Origin: Coptis chinensis | Taxonomy: Eukaryota; Streptophyta; Magnoliopsida; Ranunculales; Ranunculaceae | Length of the DNA: 64,000 nucleotides | NCBI GenBank assembly: GCA_015680905.1 | Contig: CM027379.1 | Location: 93,457,501-93,521,500 of the forward strand | Direction of reading: 5' to 3' | In this document: piece after piece, positions 23,237-35,219 of the stretch | Layout: each line of letters opens with the position of its first letter | Numbering within the stretch: the first letter of the stretch is position 1 | Position numbers and translations under genes: made by a program | The notes under the pieces: model-generated | The model's input: only the letters and a program-made list of their open reading frames with translations | Databases searched by the model: none | Told to the model about the DNA's origin: nothing

Positions 23237-24614
23237 ATGGCAAGCCTTGAAGCTCAAGTTCAAAGCCTCGCAAACCAGCTAGGTTTAACAAATGAGATCA
23301 TTTCCTTGCTCCGGCAGGAAAATGATGCTCTTCGTGCACAAGTAGACGCACAACAACAACCAGTTGGGAACGTCGTTAAGAATGGCATCAATTAAGTTAA
23401 TCAGCAGATTAACGAACTATCGCAAATAATCGGCCAAAGTGCAGTGAGAAAAGACGCAACCCAGATCGTCCAGAAAATGCTCAAGACGTACCGCGCATCG
23501 CCATTCACTACGGAGGTACTAAATAAACCCTCTCCTCAGGATTTCGTTCAGCCACGTTTTCCGATGTATAACGGCAGCACATGCCCTAGTCAACATGTGG
23601 CTCGTTATATCCAAAGCTTGGCACTATATAGTCCCCGCACCAGAGTTCGATCACCTCCACTGTCGTTTGCTCCCTGCCAGTCTCAAAGATGGCGCACTCG
23701 ATTGGTTCTTCTCACTCGAGCCAGACTCGATAAAGACCTTCGAGCAACTTACCGATTCATTTGCTAGCCAGTATGTGAATAGACGTAAGAAAGCTGATCT
23801 GGATTCGCTGTTCTAACTTTCACTTGGCGAAGACGAAACAATTCGTGAATTTCTAGGTCGGTTCAAAGCCGAACTAATGTGCATGGAAGTAGGGCTGAAA
23901 GAGTTTTTCGCCACCTTGGCATTCTACAATGCTTGCCGTGTGCGCAACACGGCACTCGCCAAATCACTGATGAAAGAACGCCCTAAGACTTTATCCGAGC
24001 TGTACGCTCGAGTCGACAAGTATATAAAGTTGCAGGAAGGCATGAAACGTCAAGGCCTACCAGAAGAAGAAGAGGTCACAACAATATCAGATGACCCCCC
24101 AGCCTCCAAAAAGCGCCCCTAACAGCAAAAGCGAAAGCCGGGAAACAGAATGAACAATGACCGAGAGTTTGTCGTCCTGACACGCTCTCCCAGTTACATT
24201 TTAGAAAAGATCAATCGAGCTTCATATTTCCGACCTGATGTGCGGCAACCAGTGGATCGACCTAACAAACCGTACTGCGCATTTCACCGAGCCAAGTGTC
24301 ATGAGACCGATGCATGCTGGGGGCTAAAGCACTACCTCCAAGATCTCATCGAAGCAGGGCATATCAAACAGTATACCAACATTGCCGACGGTGACTTACG
24401 CCATAAGCTCATGGCTCGCCGAGTGCGCAGTAGATCCCCACCTCGCCATGACCACCACAAGATTCAAGCTCGCTCCCGCAGCAGAGGACGCCCCCGAGAC
24501 CGTGACCGTTCTCGCCATGAACGCCGACAAGACTCATCAGATCGTGACAACGCTAGAACTATTCATATGATCACTTTCCTAGATGATTCTGTGACATCTT
24601 CTAGAGAGAAATGA
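23237..24614 (+). pseudogene. gag: Tat gag (capsid/nucleocapsid), broken
   Basis: Starts MASLEAQVQSLANQLGL, a short coiled coil. The retrotransposon gag domain follows (GALDWFFSLEPDSIKTFEQL, then SQYVNRRKKADLDSLF, a stop, then IREFLGRFKAEL). A Cys/His cluster comes next (YCAFHRAKCHETDACW), then an Arg/Ser/Asp-rich RNA-binding tail (RDRDRSRHERRQ). Breaks: TAA at about 23393, a frame change near 23620, TAA at about 23814 and TAA at about 24121. Gag would form the virus-like particle that packages element RNA; this copy cannot make a full-length product. Confidence 0.9.
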
Positions 24615-24739
24615 AGGCGTGTCGGCTCCCTTCAAGAAGTTTATCATTTTTCTTCACAAGCGGCACATGCTTCGCGAAGTTCTGGACGCAACATAGGAGA
24701 TATTACTTTCACAGAGGCCGACCTCAACAAGGTTTGCCT

Positions 24740-27700
24740 CCCTCACAACGATGCACTTATCGTCCATGTCAAGATCAGCGACTGGACAGTCAAACGCGTC
24801 TTGATAGACCCTGGCAGTTTGTGCGACATCCTGTTCTATCATACAATTCAGGAAATGAACTTACCTAAGTCAGTCTTTATAGATCCGATTGCTCCTCTTT
24901 ACGGGTTTAATGGCTCCAAGGCCGACCCAATCGATGATATCATACTCCCAGTTTCAGTGGGATCTAGAGAAGACAAAGTCAGCTTTAATACACGCTTCAG
25001 CGTTCTAGACATCAAGTCATCCTATAATGCTATTCTAGGGCGGCGTTGGATTCATCAAATGCAAGCTATACACATTGCATCAAGTTCTTCGCTTCCCAGG
25101 CCCAAGAGGCATGATAGAGCTTCGAAGCAATCAGCTCAAGACTTATCATTGTAATCAAATCCTCTCAGCAAACAAGACCGCTGACCTGCATACCCATACA
25201 AGGAACGAGCCTACCAGTTATACGATGGCCAAAGACCTAGTTGCCGAGGTCAAAGCCAAAGCATTAAAACAGCACGCTGGGGGTTTCAGCAAGAAGGTCC
25301 AGTCGTCTGTTTCAACCCCAGAAGTCAATCAAACCATTGTTGCTCCACCAGGTAGGACCCCAGAGGTCGCATCAGTTGTTGTCAATCCAGCAGCTCAAGA
25401 CCCCAGAGGTCGTTTCCGTTGTTGTTGCTCCACCAGTTAGCGCCCCAGAAGTCGCACCATCATGTTTTGTGCAACCAATACCAATTCCAAAGGTCACTCC
25501 AGACTCTGTTGTCATGACCACAGAGGCCACTCCAGCCTCTGTTGTCGTCGCCATAGATATCACTCCAGCTCGTGCTGCCAGTTCCACTCTCCCTCAGATC
25601 GACAAAGTATCACCAACTGAGGAAGCATCAACGTCAAAGACAGCATCTCAACATGCAGACAGAGAGCGAGTGAACCTAGGAACTGAAGATGATCCCAAGT
25701 TCGTATATGTAGGGGATAACCCCACACTCAAGGCCCAACTTGTAAACTTTTTGGCCATGAATAAAAATGTTTTCGCTTGGTCGTATGTCGATGTGCCCGG
25801 AATAGATCCTAATGTTGCGTGTCATTGGCTAAATGTGAACCCTAATGCCAGACCAGTTCGTCAACGTCCTCGCCGACTATCCCTGCGATTCCAAAAATCC
25901 ATCAATGATAAAGTCGACAAACTTAAGCAAGTCGGTTTCATTAGAAAGTAGACTATCCAGACTGGATCGCTAACATCGTCCCAGTTCCAAAAAAGAACGA
26001 CTCGTAGATCAGACATGTGGTTATGAGCTCCTCTCTTTCATGGATGCGTACAGTGGATACAACCAAATCCCACTCACTGAAGAAGATCAAGAGAAAACAT
26101 CATTCATCACAGAATAAGGAATCTATTGTTACAACGTTCTCCCCTTCGGACTTAAGAACGCTGGCGCAACGTATCAGCGTCTCGTCACTGACATGTTCCA
26201 CGACATGTTAGGTGACACCATGGAAGTCTACATTGACGACATGGTCATCAAAAACAAGAAAGCGGAAGACCACCTCACTCATCTCGAGAAAGCGTTCTCC
26301 AGGTTGCGCCGAACTCGAATGAAGCTTAATCCTGAGAAGTGCCTCTTCGGAGCGTCCTCCGGAAAGTTCCTTTGGTACCAAGTATCACAAAGAGGGATCA
26401 AAGCTAATCCAGACCAAATCCGAGCGTTCTTGGACATGCCTAATCCCCAGACAAAGAAGCAAATTCAGAAGTTGTCAAGAATGGTCGCGACACTCAACCG
26501 ATTTATATCGAGGGCATTATACAAATGCCGACCTTTCTTGCAACTTCTTAAAAAGGGTGAGCAGTTTTCGTGGAACGATCAATGCCACCTAGCGTTCTCC
26601 ACCCTCAAAGAGTATCTAACTACACCCCCCGTCCTGGCCAAGCCTAAGGATGGCGAAACGCTGGGGCTATATTTAGCGATATCAGACTTTGCCATTAGCT
26701 TGGTTCTTTTCAAAGAGGAAAACAACTAAGAGAAACCGATCTATTTTACAGGTAAGACGCTCACTCTAGCTGAAAAGAATTATTCGTACATTGAAAGAGT
26801 AGTACTCGCATTGTTATACTCGGCAAGAAAATTCAGGCCCTACTTTCAAGCGTATCCAATCTAGATTCTCACCGACCTTCCTTTGAAGAAAATTCTTCAC
26901 AAAGAAAACAAGACAACTTGCATGGCAGTGTGGGCTGAAGAGTTTGGAGAACACCACATGGAGTTCGTCCCTCGCACTTCATAGAAAGGGCAGGTCGTGG
27001 CAGATTTCCTTGTCGATGACCCAAATTGGGAACCAGAAGCAGAGGTCGCACCCACAAAGGAAGCTACCAAGTCAATATGGTCTCTCTTTGTCGACAGTTC
27101 TAGTAACCCTGGAGGAAGTGGAGTCGGAGTCGTCTTAGCATCCCCAGATGGAGCCATGGTCGAGAAATCAGTTTGCATCGACTTTGCGACATCTAACAAC
27201 GAAGCGGAGTACGAAGCGTTAATTATGGGACTTCGCATGGCGCTGCAACTCGGTGTAAAGGAACTTCAGGTCTTTAGTGACTCACAACTGGTTGTTCGCC
27301 AGATTGCAAAAGAGTACACTACCCATGAAAGTAACCTCTTTAAATACCTTCAAGTCGTTAATTAGTTACTTCATTCTTTCAAAAAAGCCACGATACACCA
27401 CTTCTTATTGCGTGATGAGAACCGTCACGCAAACAGTTTAGCTTATTTGGCCACTCAAACACCGAACTGCGTCCCTAGACAATTAGTCATTGAAGTAGTT
27501 GACCGACCTGCTTATCAAGTAGACCATGTATTAGAAATCAGCGACCTGTGCCCGCTCTCTGCCAATCAGATGAGCCAAACATGGATGCAGCCCATCATTG
27601 AATACATCCAACACGGCATGCTCCCGGCGAAGCGTACCAAGGCCAGGCAAATCCCATATCAGGCGCGCCGTTACTGTATGCTCAATAACAAGTTGTTCAA

Positions 27701-28670
27701 AAAGTCCGCTAGCGGCCCCACTTGAGGTGCATAAGCCCAGAACAAGGCCAACTGATTTTCACTGATATTCATGAAGGAGAGTGTGGAAACCATGTGAGAG
27801 GTCGCTCTTTGGCTCATAAAGCGATCTCCCAGGGATACTTTTGGCCTCGCATGCAGATCGACGCCAAAGCATATGTACTCAAATGTGTCAAATGCCAAAC
27901 CTTTGGCCACAACATCATACAACTAGCTTGTGAGTTTATTAACATTGCGAGCCCTTGGCCATTTCACATGTGGGGCATGGACATCATGGGACCATTCATC
28001 CCACAGAAAAGCACCGGTTTTCGCTTTGTTTTAGCTGCAACCGATCATTTCACTAAATGGGTCAAAGCCATTCCACTAGCAAATGTCAAAGAGTCACATG
28101 TCAGAAACTTCATCTGGACTCATATCATCACCAAATTTGGTTTGCCGCACACACTAGTGATGGACAATGGCTCACAATTCAAAGGCAAAACGGTCAAAGA
28201 ATTTCTGGCCAAGTGGAATATCGTTCATGCCTTTTCCACTCCCTAGTACGCCCAGAGTAATGGTCAAGCTGAAGCCAGCAACAAAGCAATCTTAGAAAAT
28301 TTGAAGAAAAAGATTGAAAAGAACAAAAGCTAATGGCCAAATCAGTTAGAGAACATTTTGTGGGCTCATCGCACCACAGCTCGCTCAAGTACAGTCGAAT
28401 CGCCATTCTCCTTGTGTTATGGCACAGAAGCCGTTATCCCCACCGAACTGACTGTCACTACTACTCGGTCAGAACTTGTCGAGTCTGGAGGCAATGACTC
28501 CATCTTAGCACGAGAGGTTGATCTGCTAGAAGAACGACACGACCTAGCCGATATCAGAATAGCGTCCTATCAGCAAATTTTGAAGAAGTCCTACAACAAG
28601 CGAGTGCATCCTCGATCTTTTCAACACGGCTATCTAGTTCTGAAAAGACTCAAGATGACTCCAAACTAGC
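24740..28670 (+). pseudogene. pol: Tat pol: protease, RT, RNase H, archaeal-type RNase H, integrase (broken)
   Basis: The protease is recognisable by KRVLIDPGSLCDILF (24790-24840; active-site loop DPGS instead of the usual D-T/S-G) and ILGRRWIH. RT runs from about 25690 to 26730 with HWLNVNPNARPVRQ, MDAYSGYNQIP, VLPFGLKNAGATYQ and the catalytic YIDD (about 26230). About 30 codons between PKKND and the MDAYSGYNQ motif are missing. A short, poorly preserved first RNase H follows. The second RNase H (27070-27365) reads SLFVDSSSNPGGSGVG, then NNEAEYEALIMGL and FSDSQLVV, the archaeal-type copy of Tat elements. Integrase (27722-28670) keeps the HHCC finger (CVKCQ), GMDIMGPF, VMDNGSQF, and NGQAEASNKA for the D-D-E triad. 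Numerous stops and frame changes are present, for example at 25949, 26727, 27363, 27722 and 28244. Confidence 0.9.
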
Positions 28671-28966
28671 ACCAACATGGGAAGGCCCATACATAGTGGA
28701 ATCGCGTTGTAGGCAATGGAGCATACTGAATCAAAACCTAAGAAGGGAAATTATTACCACGACCTTAGAACATTTACTTGTTGAAGAAGTTTTATCAATA
28801 AAATTACATTGTTGTATATCCCATGTTTCCTTTTGTTGTAAATTTAAAGTTAATTTACTTCTGTTTGTTATTACAATCTACTCTATTTACTCGCAATGGC
28901 AAGTCACGCAATTCGTACCGCAAGCACGACCAGTCCACTTACACTATCGACACTTTTCAAAGTTTC

Positions 28967-29378
28967 AACGCTCTCAGTGAGCAATACGCTTTCATAAACT
29001 AACACGCTCTCCGTGAGCAGAACGCTCTCTTGAGCTTACAAGCTCTACAGCCTCTCCGAGTCTCGCTAGTCGAGGACCTATATTTTAGGATCGACTTAGC
29101 GAGAATGCTCTCAGCGAGCAATACGCTTTCATAAGCCAACACGCTCTCCGTGAGCAGAACACTCTCTTGAGCTTACAAGCTCTACAGCCTCTCCGAGTCT
29201 CGCTAGTCGAGGACCTATACTTCTAGGATCAACTTAGCGAGAACGCTCTCAGTGAGCAATACGCTTTCATAAGCCAACACATTCTCCGTGAGCAGAATGC
29301 TCTCTTGAGCTTATAGGCTCCAATGCCTTCCCAACCCACCTAGTGGCAAACTCTTAATGATAAGCTCAGATTGACGAG
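28967..29378. repeat. Tandem repeat, 137-138 bp period, three copies
   Basis: AAYGCTCTCAGYGAGCAATA starts at 28967, 29104 and 29242 and a new partial copy at 29379, giving steps of 137, 138 and 137. Each unit is packed with short inverted GCTC/GAGC words (GCTCTC...GAGAGC). The third copy is the most diverged. It lies between integrase and the antisense genes. Such variable tandem arrays after integrase are usual for Tat elements. Confidence 0.9.
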
Positions 29379-29817
29379 AATGCTCTCAGCGAGCCTTACA
29401 TCATAGCGTAATAACCACGAAAGAAAGCGATAACTACGAGCGCAACGCTTCTTTAAGCTAACCTCAGGCTCTTTCGCCATCTCATACCATAAGCATTATA
29501 AATACGGTACTAGCTATGAGCATTCAAGCAGAAACAGGCATTCCATACACGTTCAATAGAAATACTCGACCAACGCCAAGAAGTTACTTCCACTGATCTG
29601 CTCGGTCTACCCAGGAAATCCAGATCGGTACGTCTTACAATTTAACAAAGCATCGAACTGCCACTTTCGTGGAAACCAGTTCTCTGTATCAAAATGGCGA
29701 ACTGCTCAGGCAAGCCTGAAGACAGAACTCTATTGTTAACTCTCATATAAGAGAGGAGAACTTACAAAATATTCATAAACTTTCAACAACTGACAACGAC
29801 AAGAGGAAACTTCACAA

Positions 29818-30990
29818 TCAAGAATCAGCTACAACATGCTTATCTTTCGGGGCAGCGCTAGTCGAAGGGGTGTGCCTGGCAGATCTCAACACCACACACA
29901 TACCTGGGCCCTGCTCCCCGCCAACACTCGCCTTTTTCTGCTGGTGATATTTCTTGTCCAGCTCAGCATATTGGACACAGGCCATGGTATACGCATCTTG
30001 CGCCTTGCGCGCCACCCTCTGACATTGTTTGGCATACTCAGTCACTTTAGTCAGCTCCCCTTGCAGATCAGTCATAGAGGTAACCAACACAGCGTTCTCG
30101 TCAACAACATCCTGACACTTCTTGGTCATCACCTCCAGTTTCTTCTTGTCAACTCCCCACGCAGCTCGCATACATCCCAACTCGACGTGCGGGTTAGCAT
30201 CAGTTTCGGCGTGCTGCACAGTGTTCTTCAATTTGTCATACCCTGCAAAAAACTACAAGTACAATACTAAAGTTAAAATTGCCCAAGTAACAGAAACAAA
30301 AACATAACACATGAGGTGCTCACCAAACAAGCAGCCATGTCCATGGTCCCCAACAGCGTCTCCATATCTTCATCCTCCACCTCAGCCTTGTCACCATCCA
30401 ACACGATCCCCTTCAGAAGACTGGTCGCTATGGGTATCGAGTGGAAGCTGCAGTCAGAGCGTTTCACCGCACGCTTCTTCCCCGTCTTCCCATATAGTAG
30501 AATTCGCTCCCCACGTCACCGAGACGCGGGGACAAACTCCCACTAGTGACGTGGTGACCTTACCCCAGGTCGCTACGCTCCTAAGCATGTCGATCGGTAT
30601 CATCCACTCGTCGGGGCGACCTGAACACAACACCACCAGTCGAATGACCTGATCTCCTAGGTCGCTTGTTGCCTTTGGCCTCTACAGTAACAACTTTTCT
30701 TTTACCACGATCACCGTGCACATGGGGTTGGAATTCCATTTCTTCCATTATCAGAGGAGAGGTCTCCCTCAAACTTCCTTCTTCCCTCGTATATTTGCGA
30801 CACTTGGCCATAGTGCAATCTACGAGCGAGAATGACATTACGCGAGTTAACAACCAAAACACAAGTATTTGTTCAAAAGTTGTAGCTAAAAAAGGAAGAC
30901 AGACGTACTTGAATAAGCAATGACGAAGATGAAGCAACACAGTTTGAAGAAGAGGAAATGCAGTAATAGGAAGAGCAAATGGGAACAAAT
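29818..30990 (-). pseudogene. Antisense ORF 2 of Tat element (coiled-coil part), broken
   Basis: Three minus-strand pieces form a decayed gene read from right to left. One (30581-30988) holds KRKVVTVEAKGNKRPRR, a basic, nuclear-signal-like segment. One (about 30273-30467) is acidic. One (29818-30231) has heptad-like helices (KKKLEVMTKKCQDVVDENAV, then TKVTEYAKQCQRVARKAQ) and ends at a stop. The layout resembles the C-terminal half of the antisense gene at 31643-33984, and the sequence after both stops is alike (CAGGAAATCCAG...TCGG at about 29612 and about 31493). It is probably a partial tandem duplicate. Its function is unknown; antisense ORFs are a known but unexplained trait of Tat elements. 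Confidence 0.6.
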
Positions 30991-31642
30991 GCCTTTGCTC
31001 TTCTACGAATGGTGTTACTTATTGTGTAATAATGTATCTTCCCTAGGTACATCATAATTACATCGACACGCCAAACGTCAGGCCACCTGGTAGCCATCAT
31101 TGCACATATCTAACCACTTACTTGCCTACACGTGGCACGCACGTGCAGCAATGTTTCAATTCTCCAGAACGAAGAACTCGACCTATGTCCTACTATCTCC
31201 GCAGTTCCTCACGAGTCGCCAACTCGCGTTACATGCGACCTACAACACTAAAGGACCTATTAAGGACAGAACGTTCATTTAAAGATCACAGGTTACTTAA
31301 AGTCAACTACTATCACAAGGAATCGTCTACGCAGCCACACAGATATAGCGCTATCTCCATTCATACATTCAACCATACAAACGTCATACAAAGCAAAGAA
31401 GCAAGTGATAAGCATAGCATACAAGCAAAACACGATTTGCTAGGGCAGGCCCAACCACAGTTCACATTTCAGCTGAGCTGCTGAGTTTATTCAGGAAATC
31501 CAGCTCGGCTAACCAACATTCATCATCATATGGTCGTCCAGTATTAACAAACAGAAATAAGAAAAGCAGACTGCCCAGGTTACCCCGGGACACCAGTTCT
31601 ATTGTATCACAGCTTACAACCGTTCAAATCAACAATCATATA

Positions 31643-33984
31643 TCACAACTCGCTAGTTCCAGGTATGGCAACCAAACCTCCGGCCACCAGTGAGTCTTCA
31701 ACTTCAGCTTCTTTCCCCTCAACCACTATTGACACACCATCCAAATCTAAACTCATAAGTACATCGGACCGCCGCGGCTTCAAAGCGGTCGAAGGCACAA
31801 CGACCTCGGGCGTGATGGAAGAAGTAAAGCACACCCTTTCCGTATCTCCCCGTACTGCACCATCAAGTCGAGGAGTCCCACATTCATGCTCCTCTTTCAA
31901 AGCTTTATAATCAGCCTCTAGCTCAACAAAGTCAGCATCCAGTTCGTCATAAGCTTTTGTAGTGTCTTGAGCAACTCCCTTGTAGTGCAGGGCGTAATTA
32001 TTCAGCCGACCATTTTCCACAGTCGCTGCATTAACGTTCTCTTCAGCACCCTGTAGTTTTAGCTTCAGCTCTTCCGCCTTAGTATCCTTCAGCATCTTTG
32101 CCAAACTAAGAGCTTGGTGTGCTTTCTTCAAGTCCTCAAGCTCCTCGCGTTCCATCTTAGCAGCATCCTGAACATTCTTTAGCTCCTCGGTCAGCATCAC
32201 CACAGTTTCCCTATCTATCTCAGTGAACTGGGCAATCTCCTTCAGCTTCTGAAATCCACTCACAAGCTGTAGTCACACACATATACTAATAATCAGTTCG
32301 CAACAAGTTTCATAAGCGAATAAATAAGTTAAAGCGAGACAATCCCACGTACCAGACATTGAGCAACTTCCATTCGCTTTAGGTTATTCTCTAACCCCCT
32401 CTCATCCAGCTCCTTACGGTTGCCATCCAGAGCTATATGTTCAAGCAGACAAGTTGATACCTTACTTCGACTGGTCATGTCGAATCACCGCTTCCGCGAT
32501 TACTACACCCCATTGTCATCCAAGTACACAAGTTGGGCCTCCAAGTCATCAGTAGTCATAGTTGACTTCCCACTCGCCTTACGGGAACCCTTCGCCTTCG
32601 CCAGCGGACTAGGCTCTCGCACCATAAGAGACGAGCTCGGCCTAGCTCCAAAAGTAGCCAGATCCAAAATCTGCTCCGGTCTCGCCCGAGTCTTGCAAGT
32701 GGCAGTACCACCAATTCGACCACCACCCGAACCACCCCCCGTGCTGGAACTCTCTCCCAGAGCATGCCTCGCAGCTTTGGTAACCCTTACAGCGTCTTGC
32801 TCTGACGCATCGGCTTTCCTCTTCGATGACCTGCTCTTTACACGAGGGTTGAAGACCACCGTCTCCAGCTTTACATGACCATCAATCGACCCACCCTCAA
32901 GTCACCAACTTGACCCACCTGCCCCTGAGGCACTAGCACCTCCTACGGGTCGTCTAGAACTACCACGACCCCGGTTTCTATCCTCCCTGGTTACCAAGTC
33001 ACTTGCGCGCTTCTCCTCACTTCCCTCCTAGCTTGACCTCGAGCTCGGTCCTTCTGAACCATTCTTTTCTCTCAAATCGCTGGACCACCCTTTTCTACAA
33101 AGAAATGAGCTACTTCAGGTAGCTTTGCTTGTTTCTGCGCTCGAGTCAACCATGCAAACCTCTCTATCTCCCCCCGATCAGTTCGTGTTTTTATAGAAAA
33201 ATCTACAAACAAAGCAAAGACACAGGTCAGTTAAAATAACAGTAACTCACCCATTAAAACGACATGTACAAGACACTCCCACCCTCCAGAGATATTGCAA
33301 ATCCTAGTTTGCAACCTACATCCGCTAGCACAGTAGTTGCCAACTAGCAGCAATGGCCTCTTTGTCCAAGCCTCGTTGCTTACACCGTCAATCACACCAA
33401 AACACATCGTCATAGTTTGCAAGCTAAAGTTGAAATTACCAGATCGCCTTATAACGAAGTGCTCAGTAATATCAGATACCCCTATATGGTATTCGCCACT
33501 TGCATTGAGCAGGTCGAACACCTTGAACAGCCACCAAGTGTTACCAACAAACTGACAAGGGGATTTTCAACAATGAGTTAGAAAGTCGCAAACCAGCTTG
33601 GAGAACGGTATTTGCATATGCGCTCTCAGCTGGCCCTCACAGATTATTACCCCACCGTTCGGCGGGTTGTATTCTTCACTCCGCACATTTTCACTCGACC
33701 TTGGTTCGTATATCTCCAGGTCTGGTATGTTTATTCCATAAGCTGCCCTCAGTCCGGGGAACGCACTCGCTGCAAGACGATCCACCGTCCTAGGGGCAAC
33801 CCACTTATGCTAGCCACAACACCAACAGAGACAGATCGTACACTACCCTCATCTCCCCTAACTTTTTCACCATGCTCAGATTGATTCCCAAACTCATGGA
33901 CTCTTCCTTATCGTCCTCATACTCACCACAATTTAAAGAGACCTCTCGAACCTCTTCAGATCGAGTATCGTCAGAGTCAGACAT
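31643..33984 (-). pseudogene. Antisense ORF 1 of Tat element ('putative gypsy-type transposon' family), broken
   Basis: Read from right to left. The start MSDSDDTRSEEVREVSL is at 33984, followed after a frame change by RLAASAFPGLRAAYGINIPD and LRAHMQIPFSKLVCDFL (33567-33785). After a stop comes QFVGNTWWLFKVFDLLNASG and HFVIRRSGNFNFSLQ (33231-33560). The Q/PFS-V-x-x-FL and x-P-x-Q-x-x-N-x-W blocks resemble the Pfam family called putative gypsy type transposon (PF04195, from memory). A short canonical intron-like segment (GTGAGT...TTTGTAG, about 33205-33252) precedes RGEIERFAWLTRAQKQAKLP. Next come a basic, Ser/Gly-rich region (32503-32859) and a long coiled coil (31643-32263; LTEELKNVQDAAKMEREELE). 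Stops and shifts make it non-coding as it stands. Its role is unknown. Confidence 0.7.
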
Positions 33985-34504
33985 TTTTACGTTTTCTCCT
34001 TACCAAATACCCAAGATTAAACAATAAAACCTAACACCGACCTATCTACTAAACACACAGCACTTGACTAAGACGAAAGAAAATGGAAAACGGAAAGGCA
34101 GCAACAGCAGAAATACTCACCTGAGAAACCCTAGCTTGCGGTTTTGTTGAAGAAGAAAACAGAAAATAACTTTTCAGTTGTCCCAAATTTGATTTTGTAC
34201 AACCGCCCGTTCAGTTACCAAGGAGTTATGATTACAACCTACGCCTTAGCCACACACGTGCCTCGAGGACCTGTCTTTTCACAATTCTAGAAAATGCGGC
34301 AACACGTTTCTCTACCAACTGCTATGATTCTGTCACGTGCTAACCACGTGACAACTTTTGTTTTTCACCGAATAGTCATACAACACAACTCAAACTTCAC
34401 AACGTGCCAATCACTCCACTTACACCAGCCGCTCTTCCACTCATGCTCAACACGTATTGCCATTTTCTCTCAGCAGATCGCTTCAATGTACAACACAATC
34501 TACT

Positions 34505-34516
34505 GAGAGGGGGCAG
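34505..34516 (+). promoter_or_regulatory. Polypurine tract of Tat element
   Basis: GAGAGGGGGCAG lies directly before the 3' LTR. This purine run is where plus-strand DNA synthesis would be primed. Confidence 0.8.
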
Positions 34517-35070
34517 TGTAAGGGAATAATATTCTCATTAAAGAATATTAAGCATGCGTTAAGCATAAGTAGAGATTGCAGCGTACTCAGGACATCGTCT
34601 TCCAAGATCGACTCGCGAGCAGCTCGCTTCATGTAGGTGGTACACTTCAGCTCACTCAAGAACGTTCCAAAGAAGACTAAACGACCTAGCGTAGAACGTT
34701 TCGAATAAAGACGTTTTTCCTAATCCAAGGATAATCATTACCAAAGCCTTATCTGTATTTCCAATTACCGGGAATTATGAACTACTACACCCACTCCCAA
34801 TGATAACCGCCTTCCTACTAGAACCAACCTAACACTCATTCATAATCTCCACCCTACATATGTACAAGAGAGTACACGTGTCTCGAAGATCAATACTCTC
34901 TTATGCCTATAAATACCACCTACATGAACTATGTGAGACCTGATTCTTCTCTCCCCCCAGAATCAAAAGAAGATATGTAGGCAGCTCGCTCCTTAACGAA
35001 CTTGGTCTTTCCCAAATCCAAACCCCTTCTACTTCCTCCTGTATATGTAAAGGAAAAATGCTCCTTTACA
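34517..35070 (+). repeat. 3' LTR of Tat element
   Basis: 554 bp, gap-free against the 5' LTR, about 95% identical by hand count. The TATA box TATAAATA is at 34908-34915. Confidence 0.94.
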
Positions 35071-35219
35071 GCGTCAATAATCTTTTGTTGTATATAGTCT
35101 GTAATAATTCCCTTTTCTGCTTCTTTTGTTTTCTCTTCCTCAAATAAACTTTCTTGTAACTTTACCTTCCTCTCCTTTCGGTAAGGTCTAAGGTACACAA
35201 AGTTTGTGAAATTAAGCAT
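35071..35219 (-). pseudogene. 5' half of unknown reading frame split by Tat element
   Basis: Minus strand from ATG at 35219: starts MLNFTNFVYLRPYRKER, is rich in Lys/Glu (EEEKTKEAEKG) and reaches the target duplication after 49 codons plus two bases. The next base on the far side (22589) completes the codon and the frame stays open for about another 46 codons. I do not recognise the protein; the charge pattern suggests a helical, possibly nuclear or cytoskeletal protein. Confidence 0.5.

Larger units (their letters stand above)
22595..35070 (+). mobile_element. Tat-lineage Ty3/gypsy LTR retrotransposon, 12.5 kb
   Basis: A complete but coding-dead element. Its two 554-bp LTRs start TGTAAGGG and end CTTTACA. 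The order is LTR, primer-binding site, gag, protease, RT, RNase H, second (archaeal-type) RNase H, integrase, about 5.8 kb of 3' sequence with antisense genes, polypurine tract, LTR. The second RNase H and the antisense ORFs are hallmarks of the Tat group (Ogre, Retand, Grande, RIRE2). The flanks are GCGTA (22590-22594) and GCGTC (35071-35075), a 5-bp target duplication with one change. By hand the LTRs differ at about 28 of 554 positions, mostly transitions, so the insertion is of moderate age. Gag and pol carry many stops and frame changes plus an RT deletion, so any movement would need helper proteins. Confidence 0.93.

Noticed and set aside
28967-29378. CRISPR-like array
   Set aside because: Units are long contiguous tandem copies without unique spacers, inside a plant retrotransposon.
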